Part shown: positions 42,110 to 56,200 of the stretch, piece by piece
How positions within the stretch are numbered: position 1 is the stretch's first letter
How the letters are laid out: each line of letters opens with the position of its first letter
DNA from: Hemibagrus wyckioides
Taxonomy: Eukaryota; Chordata; Actinopteri; Siluriformes; Bagridae
DNA: 64,000 nucleotides
Direction of reading: 5' to 3'
Assembly (NCBI RefSeq): GCF_019097595.1
Contig: NC_080717.1
Location: 6,541,001-6,605,000, forward strand
The notes under the pieces: generated by a model
What the model was told of the DNA's origin: nothing
Databases searched by the model: none
Seen by the model: only the letters and a program-made list of their open reading frames with translations
Translations under genes and position numbers: made by a program

Positions 42110-42910
42110 GGCTTATTTATTGAAAATAAGAAGAAAAGACTTCCTGAATTGTATCAAAGCCAAAGCCCAGAACTGCAGAACCTCAGACACTGAAATCCCA
42201 GGTATGATATTAGAATAAAAATATTACAGTGTCTATAGCAGTAACTATATTCAAGTGTGTTTAATATATTTTTTTTTTCGGTATCTCATATGTTGTTTTC
42301 TATTCCTTTGTGTGAATATAACATTTATAATATGACAGTAATACAACACACACTATTAATATTCTAACCTAACCCAAGCTCGTGTAAAGATAAACTAAAT
42401 AAAATCAACCAAAGTGGATTTTTGTTTTCTTTAAATTGTTTTATGTACAAGACACACAACTGTAAAGGTAATACAAAAATAGAACAACACTGCATAAAAC
42501 ATTACATGAGATAAATAAATACAAAGATGTCTTAATTACTTAAGGAAACAGATCATTTTGAGGGAGCAAAAGTGAAGGTATTTATACATGATGTATTATC
42601 GATTAAAAAGAACATGAAAACGAGATCACACAAAGCCTCAGAAAGAAGAAGGTTCCATTTTATACCACTTTAAGTGTATTAACAACTAAAACTGGTCTTT
42701 TCTTTTAACCTTTAGGGCCCAAGGATATTAGGATGGGAACACAAATTCCAATTATATTGCTTAGAAGTCTGGGTAGATGTGTGTTTTTGTGTGCAAAAAA
42801 AAGGAAAGAAAGATGAGAAAGTTAGAGAGATCTCAGATTCTGGATAAGTTCATTTCTGTGTGTGCAAAATGTCCTGGAAGGAAGTTTTGAGCCTGGTGTT
42901 TTCTTGGTCT
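42110..42910 (-). other. Presumed cracdl 3' UTR
   Basis: AT-rich sequence after the cracdl stop. TTTATT at 42116-42121 would be an AATAAA on the minus strand. No other gene is visible here. The end point is a guess. Confidence 0.3.
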
Positions 42911-45900
42911 TTACTGTACAATCTGTGGCATTTCACTCCAGGCTTTGGCTTTCTTCTTGGCCAGAGCCAGCCATGGAGGCTCATCCTGGGTTAGAGGAGC
43001 TGGAACTGGGTGGCTGATGTTCCTTTTCTCCTTTTCCACCAGCACTGGTTTGGATATCTCTAAAGAACATGACACTGATCACAGAAAAAAATATGTTGTT
43101 TTTTATATTTATATATATATATATTGCACCAGAGTCCTAACAACAGACCAAAGCTACAGCTTCTGTCCACTAGAGGACAGCAACGGATCAACTTCACACC
43201 AGCTTATCATGTTATACATCCTCCCAGGTCATCCTCCAAGCTGTCCCAGAACTAAATTAAAGGCTTTAGCAGCTGTTGTTCGGTGGTGCACTTTTAGATC
43301 CAAACAGAATAACCACAAACTCATACAAGTCTACAGAGTTAAGGTTTAGACAGTAGCTGAAGCAACAACGTGAATACCTTTAACTGGAGAAGCAACGGGT
43401 TTCAGCTGATCCTTAGTAACCGGACCTGACAGATCGTCCAACAAATCCTCCTAGAAAATAAAAGGCTTATTAAAAAACAAATCTTGAGCTAGCCTAGACG
43501 GAAAACAATGTCTGTGAACAATTATGTCATCTAAACAGGAAAAAAATAAATACATAAATGTTGTCATTTGTCTGTTTTTTTTTTTTAAATATTAAAAGAT
43601 TTAAGAGCGCTGCATATTTCCATGCATGGTCACAACATGGAAAAAATGGCTCCCTGGGATAGTGACTGTTGTCTTAAGAAGAATAAGAAACAGAAAATGC
43701 AGTTAGTTTGTAAGGCCTGGTTTCACAGGAGCTGGGTTGTACAGCCAGTATGTTTTTACAGTAAGTAAGACCTCCTGATAGAATTTATGAATTCACTGAG
43801 TGCCTCTGAAGTGAAGCAGTGAGGCATAAAGAAAACGGATTCTTGTAGGTTGGAAGGCTAGGGATAGACTTGATATGATGTAAGCGGTACTGTCCACATA
43901 CACGCCTGCATACCTTTTGTACATCTGGAGGATTAAAGGCTCTCTGATCCAGACAGGTTAAAACCAAAACATACCTCGTCAGCACCAGAGTACCGTCTAT
44001 TAACACTTCCTTAGACTCTTCCCAGCAGTGAGAGGTGTTGGCTCTGCTAGTGTATATTTTGAACAAGGACACTAGGCAGTCCTAGTTTTGCTATCACAGA
44101 AAGTCTCTGATTTCACTCAATGCTTGCTAGATAAGAGACTGAAATTCAGCTAGACTCCTCAACAAGGGAAGTGGTGGCTTAAGCAGTTAAGGCTCTGATC
44201 AGAAGGTTGGGGTTCAAGTTCCCAGCCACTCTAGATGGGCCCTTGAGCAAGGCCCTTAACCCTCACTGCTATATCACAGCACTGTACCTTGCGCTCTGAC
44301 CCAAACTTCCATAGTTGGGATATGCAAAGAAAGAATTTCACTCTGCTGTAATGTATATGTGAGGCTTCTTCTGATGAGACTCTTCTTCTGCTGGAAGAGG
44401 ACAAATCATTGACTTTCTACATTCAAGACCGTACATAAACTGAATAAATTGCTGTACAGCAACACAAGCTGTTTTCGTACTTCCAACATTGTGTATTTTT
44501 AAAGCTCTGAATAAAAACTGCTCATCCGGTTTCACAGGATTTATCCTGGGCTGCTGGTGTAGTAAGGCAGAGGCATTTCCATTAACACATTAACACTGTG
44601 TGATCAAACACACTCTACACAATTCCTACTACTAACTAGAAAGCTAAACCAGACCTTTAACTCACAATATTTTATACTTTTGAAGAGATGATCCTGAACT
44701 CTAAAAGCAGTTGTACAAATACAGATTTGATAAAACATGATTAAGGATAAAGATCACATAGAGACCTTGCTCTCGCCCAGTGATTCGTCCAGGGAGCTCT
44801 CTTTGAAGACCTTCTGTTTCTGTCTGGCCAAAGAGATCCAGCTTGGAGACTCTGAGCTTTCTACCGACGCTTTACCAGCCAGATCTATAAATATAATAAC
44901 ACAATACATAATAAATGCTGTGCACTCACAAGGCAACACAATTAATCATAATATATTCTATGTTTACTGAGTGCAGATAATTTATAATTGACACTTGGTA
45001 CCTGAGGTTCTTTTGGGCTTCACAACACCATCAGTCACCTGATCAGGCTTCTTGGGCAAAACTGGTTTCCTGGAAAGTTGCTCTAAGAAAGGTGACTTCG
45101 GTGTCTCCACAGGCTCTGTGTTCGGAGTCGGAGTTTCTCCTTCCGAAGCATAGCGGTGCAGAACCGGTGTCTTTCTCAGCCGGACTCCAAAGGGGTTCTC
45201 TGGGGTTGTGTCCTCGTCAGCTTGGCATATCTCTCTCTGGAGAGGGGATGATGGCAGACTCTGAGTCTCCTCTTGGCTGGCAGATTGCTCAGCTGTCATG
45301 GAAACAGAAGACTGATCTCTGCTCGGGGACTTGAATACAGGTTCATCATCTGCCATAGAGTGCGAGAGCTCCTGAATTGATTCTTTAGCAGCCTCACTTT
45401 CAGAGGTGCTTAACTGGTGACTCACAGACAGCATCTCCTCTTGATGGACCTCCTCAGATTGCTCATCATCGATCTGCAGACTTTCTGTGGACTGATCTTC
45501 ACATTCTTCCAGAATCTCATGCTGCAGAATTTCAGGAACGTGCTCGGTTTCCTTAGGCTGGGGTGAGGTTTTCTTGGGAAAACTGAGCTCAAGAGAGGTC
45601 ATGACCACAAAGGAAGGTTGCTCAGTACACTCCTGCACTACAAGATCCTCAGGCTGGTTCACCACCTCTGTTGATGCCAAGGTACTACCTTCGATCGATT
45701 GTTCCGTCTCATGGAAGCTTTCAATGTTAATGCTTGTGTCTAATTTGATCTCTTGCTCTTCATCCTCCAATGGACATGACTGATCTTTGGTCTCCTCCTC
45801 CTCCACTTTTTCCTCCTCCTCATCATCATCTTTTTGTTCTTCATTTAGTTCTTCAACATATATCTCCCTTTTGTTGTCTTCAATCAGCATCTCTTCCTCT

Positions 45901-48900
45901 TGATCAGCTTCCTTTGCGGCATCTTCCTCACTCTCTTGTTTCTCAACCTCGTCCATATTTTCCTCCATTTCTGTGCTCTCATCCTCTTGTTCCACAACTA
46001 CTTCCTCCCCAGCATACTCCATTATCTCCTCATCCTCAGCTACGTCCTCCTTCCTGTCGTCCTGGTCTCCCTCATCCTTATACTCCTCTTTTTCAATACT
46101 GCCCTCATGCAATTGCAAATCTTCTTCTGGAAATTGGACTTCCTCTGCAAACTCTTGCTCCTCTGGCACCTCTTCTTCCTGTACAAAATTCTCTGCCTCT
46201 TGTAGAAGTGTGACTGATTCAGAAAAATTGTTTTCAACAGGTAATTGGTCATCCAGGACTGAGGACTGATCTGTGGATTCAGGGTGTTCTGAAGCGGTGT
46301 ACACATCCAGGTTATCGAGGACATCTTCACCAGCTGTGTCTTCAACCTGAGGTACAACAGGACGAGATTTAAATGTGGTTAGATTAGAGTACACTGTTAG
46401 ATGTTTTGCTTGGGGATTACCAAGGTCTATTTTTAAACTACACAAAGAGGTTATTCCCCTCAAATATTAAATTCCAAACCTCCATCTGTTCAGCTGTAGC
46501 CTCAGACTCCAGCACCAGACCTGACACAAGGGGGCCCTTCAGGGAACTCAGCACTTCCTCCAGCAGTGAACCCTGCTCTTTAGTGACAACCTCACATCCT
46601 CCATCCAGCAGGAAGTCATCAGTCTGAAGCTCCAGTGTTACTGGGTTCTCCCAGGAGGAATCAAGGACCCCAGAGCTGGCGATGTGATCCTCGTCAGGGA
46701 CGCATTCGTCATCGTCAGAAGCCTCCGCAGAGGCGGAAGTTGTTGTAGATGATCTTTGAGAAGATGCTGGCAGTTCCTCCTCATTCTCGGCTAATACCGA
46801 TATGCTTTCTGGAGAGTCGTGCTGGACTTCATTGATCTCCTCTTCATCTGTGTACAAATATTTCCAGATATAAATTATTATAGTGAATCAGATTTAAAGT
46901 GAGTTTTTAAGTAAAGAAATTAATGTGATTCAAGTACCTTTATTATCCTCCTCTCCTGTGCTTGTTCTTGCAGCTCTCAGTTTGTCCTCTGTGTCTCTAA
47001 GCAGTACTCTTTCTCTCAGGTCTCTTCTCTTGGGTTGTAGCATCTCCCTCTAAATGAAATCAAAGTGCTTGCTTGTTTAAAGTGTACCAGTAAAGCCTGC
47101 CACATAATGTCTAAATATCGACTTTTGTACACCTAAGTTATTATCCAAACTACTTGGCTGATTTCTAATGGTGTCTCTGTGGTAGGTTTGGAAACAGTTC
47201 AAAAATGCTTTCCAGCAACTCTACAAACTGAGGAGGGCCTAAATCCATATAAACAAGCTCTCAGTATGACCCAGAAAAGTGAGTGAATGTTAGGGATTTC
47301 TCACACTGGCAGGCTTCCTTTTAGCACAGGCTCTGGATTTGACAGCAATGCGATGGTGGGCAGCAGAACAGTCCAGGCAGGAGAGGGAGCTGGCTGGCTC
47401 ACTGAAGTCCACAGGAATGGATGTTTGTGGGGTTCCTGGTCTCGATGAAGCCCCAGACATCTACATAAAGAGATAACAGAAGGGTTATCAATCTGCTACT
47501 TTCATGGATAACCAGCAGAACACAGTTTTAATGAATTACTTCATTTATGAAAGATAACAGGCTATTATCAGACGCCAAGACACATTTGTTTGTCTTACTA
47601 GTTTTGTATGGTTGGAATGTTGAATAGAATAATAAAAAATGTGAATAGAGTGAATAGAGCAGAGTGGGAGAAAGAGGAGGAAGTTGTTCCCAGAAACATT
47701 TAGATCATGTTTAAATATTAGACACACTGGGCTTTTTACTAAGCATATCCTTTCTCCTTCAATAACTGGCCTTTCATTTGTCCTGTTAAGAATATATTCA
47801 TGAATTTCCTTCCTGCACTTAAGCAGTGGAGAAACGTATTAGCAATATGCTTTATGGCCTTGTTCTCTTAACAATATCTATCTTTCTTTTTCCAAGGATC
47901 TAAACGTACTACAGATACTCTGAATCCCCAAACCCAACTACATCTCTTTCTTCTCAGCTTAGTCAACTCTGACTGGTGTCTAAAGTAATTTCCTTTTTTG
48001 AAAACAAAAGAAAAATGAAAAGGTCTTTCCAACAGTGGGGGCAACATTTTTGGTCTCTGACATCACCGATGGCTAGAAACCTAATATGTTTTGGATTTTC
48101 ACAACAGCTTTTCACTATATTGCTTGAGCAGTGATGGGGTCCTTATCAAGACTATATACAAGCAAGTGCTTTTTCATTACAAAATACACAGATAACGCTT
48201 GAACAGATAACGTCATGTGACTGCTCTCATTTTTTCCTGAAGATCCTGAACAAGGGTTATGTATTCCCTAGAGATCACTCAATAACAGCAGTCCTTTTTT
48301 AGAAATGTGCACACAGTTCATCACAATCAGTAATGGCATATTAAATTCAGAGAAAATGCTTGCAAGTTTACAAGCTTTTATACTCTGTGGTATATCTCAG
48401 CCACTGTAAGTCTCCAGAGCTCCAGTAGAACAGGTTGAGCTATAAAAATCATACCGATCTCCCGGTGCTGAGGTGTTGCAGATGTTCTTGGAAGTAGACA
48501 AATGATGAAACACGAGCGCTTATTGTGCTATATATTTGTAACGAGAAAAGGAAAAGAGAAATAAGAAGCAGGAGGTGCTCTATAGAGGTGGTACTTTATC
48601 TACATAAGACCATGATAAGAAGAAGAAGAAGCGTTTATTAATCACTACATATGCATTACAGCACAGTGGAATTCGTTTCTTTGTGTATACCACTTGAGGA
48701 AGTTGGGGTCAGAGTGCAGGGTCAGCTATGAAACAGTGCCCCTGGTGCAGGAAAGGTTGAGGGCCTTGCTTAATTGCCCAGCAGTGAAGCTTTGTGGTGC
48801 TGGGGATTTGAACCCTGATTCTCCGAACAAACACCCAGAGCCTTAACCACTTGAATCACCACTGCTCCAATGGTGAGTTTAGTATGATACTAAAAACTGT

Positions 48901-51900
48901 GCGATACACTGACCCATGTTTCACACTTCAAGTCTCAAGTCTTCATCTTGTTATGACTTGGAATGAATTGGCATGGGCATGTCTCCCTTGTAAAGATGCT
49001 TTTGCAATGGTAAAAAAAAAAAAAAAACAGTCCTGTGGTCCTATACTGGTCCCATTCTACTGATGGACATGGAACAAATTTACATATTTACAATCTGCAC
49101 AGATATGACAGGCATACATAATAAAATTCCACTTGGGAAATCTATAAGCCATTAATGCTAGTTGTGACCACTGTGAAGGTGGTGGCTCGGTGATTAGGGC
49201 TCTGGACTACACTTTGTAAGGTTGTGAGTCCACCAAACGTCCATTGTCAGGTCCTTAAGCAAGGCCTTCATTTACTTGGTTCAATTTTTAAGTCGCTTTG
49301 GATAAAAGCATCTGCCAAATAAATAAAAGTAAATGCACTGTATCCCATTATATCCCACTTAATGTATTCAGATTCAACAAGAAAATATACAAACACTGAA
49401 CATCTGACCATTAAACAATTCCAAACAAACCCTTAATCTAAGAAGTGAACAGAAAATTTCCCATGAAGTGTTTAGATCGAGGTCAAACAACTGTGCCGAT
49501 CTTTAAAAGCACTGTTTAACATAGTTATTCAGATTCGTTTTAAGAAGCAGTTCTAACTTTGGAAATCCTAAGGGGAAGAAAATAAAATCAGTGTGCTCTC
49601 TTTTCTTCTTTGTGTGTTCGGAGATCACGGGTGTCATGTGGCTACGGGCTATAAGAGAAATGTGTGTTTGTGCTGTGGCCCGGGTTCAGCCTGGCAGCCT
49701 TGGTATACTGTAATAACCCTTTTCTAGCAGACGGAAAGACTGCCAAGCCACGCCACCGGAATGCGAGTTCAGACCGCACCACAACTTTGATGAGAACCTC
49801 TGGAGTGAAGCAATGGATGATGAATCCTACAGAAATGACCCGAGGCACAGAAAGACCCGTCATTACAGTCAGATCAAGAATTCATAGCCTGCTTAACTGT
49901 GGTAGTGGATACTGAGGTCACACCAGGTCACTAAAATAGATTTGGAGAAATGTGAAAGTGATTAAAAGAGTTTGAGGCATTTTCTTAGCTGAGTCAGATA
50001 TAGCTGAGGTTAGGCTTTGTGTCATATATACAATAAGTCGGATGGGTTACCACCCTGAAGTGGATTATTTCCCTTGGATTATCATTTGACGACATGCCGT
50101 GAAGCTTTTTATTCCTCTCACACTACAGCAGTAACCCTTTATTTTGGTGGAAGGTCTCCGAGACAAGTTAGTTAGACATAAACATAGTATAAAACACCAT
50201 CATATCACAGCTATACAACATCATTCCCTCACCAGCTTCTTGTGTTTTCTCTCTCGTTAAGTTAATAAGACAAAAATGCAGCCTGTACAATATTTTATTA
50301 TTCTACATACTTTGATTGAGCTACATATTGAAAATCTGTCAAAAAATCTCAATTTGGAAAACAGCTATTAAAATAATATTTAATTTCCTTCCAAAATATC
50401 AAAGGAACACAAAGCCCCAGATACATAAACCTTCTCCAGCTGTTTTAAACCGCTCCTCTTTATCTGATCCATTTACGATGCCTGACTTTCTCCTCCTGTA
50501 CATCTCCAGCACATTTTCACTGCCTTGTTATTTCCTGCATTGAGCTGCAGCCATTAACCGCATAACAACAGGCTTTAAACCCTGGGATTCTTCTTCTCAG
50601 AGTCAGTACGGTGTGTGTGAGTGTGCTTTGTGTACACAAGGCAGTCGAGCTGACTAAATGGACTTTAGCAGGCTCATTGAGAGTCTGAGAATGTTCTTCT
50701 ACTCCATCCTTGTATATATGTGATAATACATTACATCCTTATACGGTTTTACAGCTAGGTCTTGTGTATATCGTATTAAATTAATACTAGTCTTGCACCA
50801 GAATAAAAATTCCCAGTCAAAAGATTCAAAATTCAGTATTACTGAGGTGAAAACTGGTACTTCATGATGCTCTGTATGCTTTATTAATCTGTACATAACA
50901 ATACAGAAAGTCAATGCAAATGAATCCCATTTCTTTCATTTATCGTTCACCTTGTCCTTTATTTTTTAGCTTCTACACACCTACACATGTCCATATACAC
51001 AACATTTGGTCATTTGTTGTAGGCTTCAGGATTGAAAATTTTGAAGCATTTTGGAAAATATTCAGTTGAAACTGTTGCTTCATCCCTGAAAAATACTCAA
51101 GATATCGGATCTCCGCTGAATCTCGTTGTACTCATACAATGATAATCCAAGATATTCCTACCCGGAACACATACATTTGCTAGTGCTTTTGAATAGAGAA
51201 TCTAAGGAGTGTGTTACCTGGTCATCATCGCTGTCTGATCCCTCCAGGCTGAGAGAACCACTCCTCTGGACCACACCTGACGACTGGAAAGAGGAAGACA
51301 AGAGTTAAACTATAAATACTGTTGTTCCTTCCATAGTAGTTTTTAATCTAAATACAGAATTTATCAGTGTATGATGAAGTTTGTCCAATTAACGGGCTGA
51401 TTTTCACTCATTCAACCAACGTTTTTGGAGCAGATTGTTTTTTTGGGTTGTCCAGAATATACTTTTCGTGTGTTTACATGTACAAAATCTGATTTTGAAT
51501 CTGAATCATTCAAATCAACGTGTTTACATATGCCTTTTTACAGCATCTCTATAAGTACTGGTAGTGGTAGTTTTTAAACTCATTTTTTTTTTATATAGAA
51601 ATAGATTTCTGGTCCATTATTTTATGCATTTCTTGTTCGTTGTTCAGAAACAAAACCAGGTCTCAATGTTACCGCCTGCTATAGTGACGAGTCTATTCTC
51701 AGGGATAAAATGATTCATTTTTAGAGTTTTTATTATGCACGTCATGCTGTCCTTCATCATGCCACCAAGCTGTTTCTTTATCTGATTAGATTTGTGTACG
51801 TGAACAGATGAAAAAAAAAGCTACTGAAGATAGAAAAAAGTACTGAAGATGTTGAAAATAGACAGGGTTAAGACTACTGTAGTATACATGCAGCAGTAAG

Positions 51901-53143
51901 TGGTGCGGTGCCAGTCTGGTTTGGTGTTTTAGTGATGGTCCTGCGCACGGAGGCTCGGAATGGAGAGACGAGACAGATACAGACAGCGTTAATTAAATCC
52001 GACTGAGGACAAGCAGCGGGATTAATCCGTTTAGACAACTCAGCAGGGAGCTTCCAGTCTCCACAGTCATCCCCAGTCTGATGCTATCATTCTAACTGAC
52101 TCATGACTGCTGACTGATGTCTGATTATTGTTGTAAATCACAGAACTGCTGTGAGAGACTGGACCGGAAATACTCCAAATAATGTTTACACATACATACT
52201 TTTACAAATTTCTGTTGCTATGATGTTGATGGAGCTTGAAGAAACTTGTAACTTGCTTCCTTCTGCATTTTTAAAAGAAAAAGCCAAGCACTATATATAC
52301 ACAGAGTGTCCAAATAACATTACGCACTACTGGAAATTATGCACTAATTTCTCACTCTGATGCTCTGTGCATTTTCTCAGCCCCTGTATCGTGTATTTCT
52401 GGATGTTATTCAACACGTTCCCGTTGGTTCCTGACTTTTTTTGGACACCTTGTATATCTTTTTTTTTTTTTTTAAAGATCCTATGTTTTCAAAATCATTT
52501 CCAGCTCTTGCTGGTATTTCGGAAAACAGGCAGGAAGCAGGAAGCGCAGAGTCATACCCTCTGAGAGGAAGTTGAAAGGACGGTGTGAATTGTGGAGTAC
52601 TCCGGGGGACTGCAGGGCAGACCGTCGTCCTCTGAAACCACCCCTCCGTCCTCACTCTTCTTCATGGAGATCGTAGCTGAAGGAGAGCCAAGTCGGATCG
52701 CCTGTTTCAGCTGCATCTGCACAGCAAACATTAATGGAAAAAAAAAAAATCAGATCCCTAAAAATAACATAGAAATTTTTGGTAACGTGTATTCACACTA
52801 GACTTTGCTATAAACTGCAACACAAATAATTCAAACAAATCCCACACAAATGTACATCATACACTATGAATCTCATTACAGATATAATCTTAGTTGATTT
52901 TGATCAGTCCCCTGTATAAAGAATTAGGAATAAATCTTCTTAGCTGAACACCATCACTGCATCCTTTTAACTTTTATGGCTCAATGATGATCGTGTGGGT
53001 CAGTGTGGCATAAATTTCAGGCAGAACCAAACCACAATAAGAATAGAAAAGTTCCATTTCTCCCAAAGTCAGCAGACATGACGGAGACCGAGGTATTAGC
53101 GTACACGAGTAGAAAATCCCTCCCTCATGACATTCATGAAAAA

Positions 53144-53200
<57 letters not shown>

Positions 53201-56200
53201 CAAATAAAAATGAACTGTCCATGTTACTGATACAGGTAATGAAGTGGATATGTGAAAAGGAAAACCTCTGTGCCATCATTTCCTAATATCTCCAGGAATC
53301 TCTTAATCTAATGAGTAAGTAGAAAGACCAACATACAACGCCAAAAGTACTAAATAGAAAGTTTTTGTAATACCTGTAGGGATTTGACTTTGCCATGAAT
53401 GCTGTCCTGTGAGGACTGAAGGGCTTCATTTGTCTCAGGTGAGGGTGGATCAGAGCTGAAAACACTGTCCTGTGACAAGGCCTTGCTTCCCACGTTGATA
53501 TTGGAACTGAAATAAGGGAGATTTGGATATCAGGACCAATTAAAGCATCTATTTCTTCTGAAAGACATGGACAGAATTTCAACATATTCAAACAAAAATT
53601 CCCTTCACAATGGAAGCCAACTTTCCAGCATAAGAATCTTGGTAACATCTACTTTGGTAACACAATCCCTAAACTCCTTCCACTGAAACTTTGAGTCTAA
53701 TCCACAAAATGTGAATGATTCATGAAATTGTCTGGATTGCGTAATGTGGGACATGCTGTTATAGGAAAATAATCCACAATGGGCCTGGCATTACTGTCAT
53801 CAACCAGAAGGTGAATTATTTTGCAATAACAACATCTCCTGAAGGATTTTCTTCCTCTTACACCACGGTGACCTGGTGACTATATAATGATTTTTTTTTA
53901 TCCGTTTAATGAATGACGGTGTGCTATAGGTGGCACTATGGTCAGAGCCGTCAAAAAAACCTTCTGACTGACCATAATTGGGAATTCAGCAGTTCAAAAA
54001 CTACCCTTAGTCTTCAATGCGGAAATTTAAAGCAAATTGGGTTTCTTTTCTTACTGCATAGAAAAGTGTTTTTTTTGTCATTTTTCTTGGCTAGAGATTT
54101 GGTTGAAAATTTCTGGAATGTTCCTTTAAGTTGCATAATCAGATACTAAAGCAGTTGTTGCGCTGCAGATTTCTCGTATCTTGTATAACTAAACGTTTAA
54201 ACATGCTTTCATAAACGTGGGTTATTGTGTTTATAATCCATTTCTCTTTGGCCTAACTCATATGTAGTGTGTGAGACGTGATGTACATTCTCCCCAATTC
54301 CTCCCGCTGGCTTCTTTGGATTTCTCCACTTCGCCTCTTACATGCAAGGAGAACAGTGTGTTTATTACACTGCTGATCATGCCAAGGGAAATCTTGGCTA
54401 ATTTCCTGCAACATGTCTGAACTCGGTACAGAAATAAAACTGGAGGCGTTTCTATAACAGCAGCGCAGCTAAATCCAATTCCAGTGAGGAGGATCAGTAT
54501 GAAGCTCTTGCTAATCTGTGCCCTGATATCTACTTGATATGTAATTGATGTTTTGGTGTGTGCAGCAGGATAAATAGTTTAAAGAACTTTTTGTGTTGCT
54601 GAGGGAAGCAATAGCATGAGAGAGAGAGAGAGAGATTCAATACCACATTACTTATATATAAAGACAACACACTACAGGAGGCCTCAACTCCAGCTGTGTT
54701 TAGCCAAATGTGCAAATTAAAACACAACACACTGCATGGTGCCTTAAAATCCTGCCAAATATAGCATCCTAAAGTTAGACATGATTGATTTTGTGATTTT
54801 AATCATGCTAATCTATTTGTGACTGGGTATAAAATAGAATTAAGCAAATTAAATAGCCACGTTCTAATTTTGTAACATTAGCTAAGCTAGCAAGCTGTCT
54901 AAAGTACATAGCTCGCTGTTAGATAATGGTACCTCACCACAAGTAGTTATTTCACTTTACGATATACAAATTAGATACTGCAGTCCAGGGGATTAAAACC
55001 AAACTAAAAAAATGTGACAGATTATATTAAACAATGTATTTTTGAGCCCAGGCTGCTTCCAAGCTAGCTCACTTTAGCTAGCTTAAATAAGGTAACCTAG
55101 TAGCAGAGGTCTCCAGCAAGATAGCGAACACTAGTGAAAACTATAATGTATAATTAAAGCCAGTAGCCAGGTTAATTCAACACATATTAGGTTAAATACT
55201 GTGTAATTAGAACTTTTAACCAGGTATAATAGCATACTAGATGACATCATACTAATCACTCGCAAGCTAGCTAAATTTAAGCTAAATATTTTGAGTAAAA
55301 GCATAGATATAGGGAACCTAGACAATTTGCATGCGGTGAGGCTGACTTTCCAATATGTCCCCACAGACATTAAAACATTTTATTAAATAAACCAGCAAGC
55401 ATGTGTTAGCCATACACTCAGGACTGATGGCTTTCATGAGGGAAGGTCCAGCTACAGGGGGCAGAACTGGGAATTATTAAAACAGAGACAAATTGTATAC
55501 ATTTCTATTGTCACCAAAGTGCAAAAAAAATCTTTTTTATTCAATTTATTAACTTCTTTCTATGAATCCCACCTGGAGTCACTGTCTTTGTCGGTGTGGA
55601 TGGAAGCCGGCTCAGGAACGTTAACATCTTCAATGGACTGACTGGACTTCAACTGGACTTCGCTCTCTGCCACTGGACCTGCGGCCTCCTTCTTCTTCTT
55701 CTTCGCAAAAAAGTTCTTAAACGTCTGGAACCTGGATTTCTTTTTTCCTGCTGGGGAAAAAAGAATGCATTATTTACAACATTTGGATGATAAGTTTAGA
55801 GGAATGTACGTTCCATCAATGCTCTAGATTTTTTCATGAAATGCTGAAATGTGCGGATTCTTGAACTGGGAAACATGTTAATCATGTCACTCTCTCAATG
55901 TCAATATTCTGGAATTTTATTGGAATCCATTTGTTACGGTCTGAGAGAACACTGAGAAAGACAAAAATGAAGGAAACCAGCTGTTTTTCCTCTCATGATG
56001 CCTGTAAGAGGTACATATACTGTAGCTACAAAGCTAAGTAAGTTTTTTTTTTTTTTTTACATAATACTGTAGACTCTATTCAGAATTGTTTTTTTCTTTT
56101 AATAAATTGCATTTAAGCAGTGAAACTCCTATTATTCCCTCCAAGCTGTGTATAAAGCTAATTGCCAGTAAAGCAGAGGTTTAAGCAGAACTCTTCCTCT

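Noticed and set aside
45770..46269. Pro/Leu/Ser-rich open frames on the plus strand
   Set aside because: They are the antisense of the acidic coding exon of cracdl.
46347..46463. N-terminal extension and internal Met of the large cracdl exon as a separate 493-residue gene
   Set aside because: The exon begins at an acceptor at 46346 in phase with the upstream exon; the extra residues are intron sequence.
49642..49915. Overlapping open frames on both strands in a cracdl intron
   Set aside because: No domain, no splice context and ordinary intron composition.
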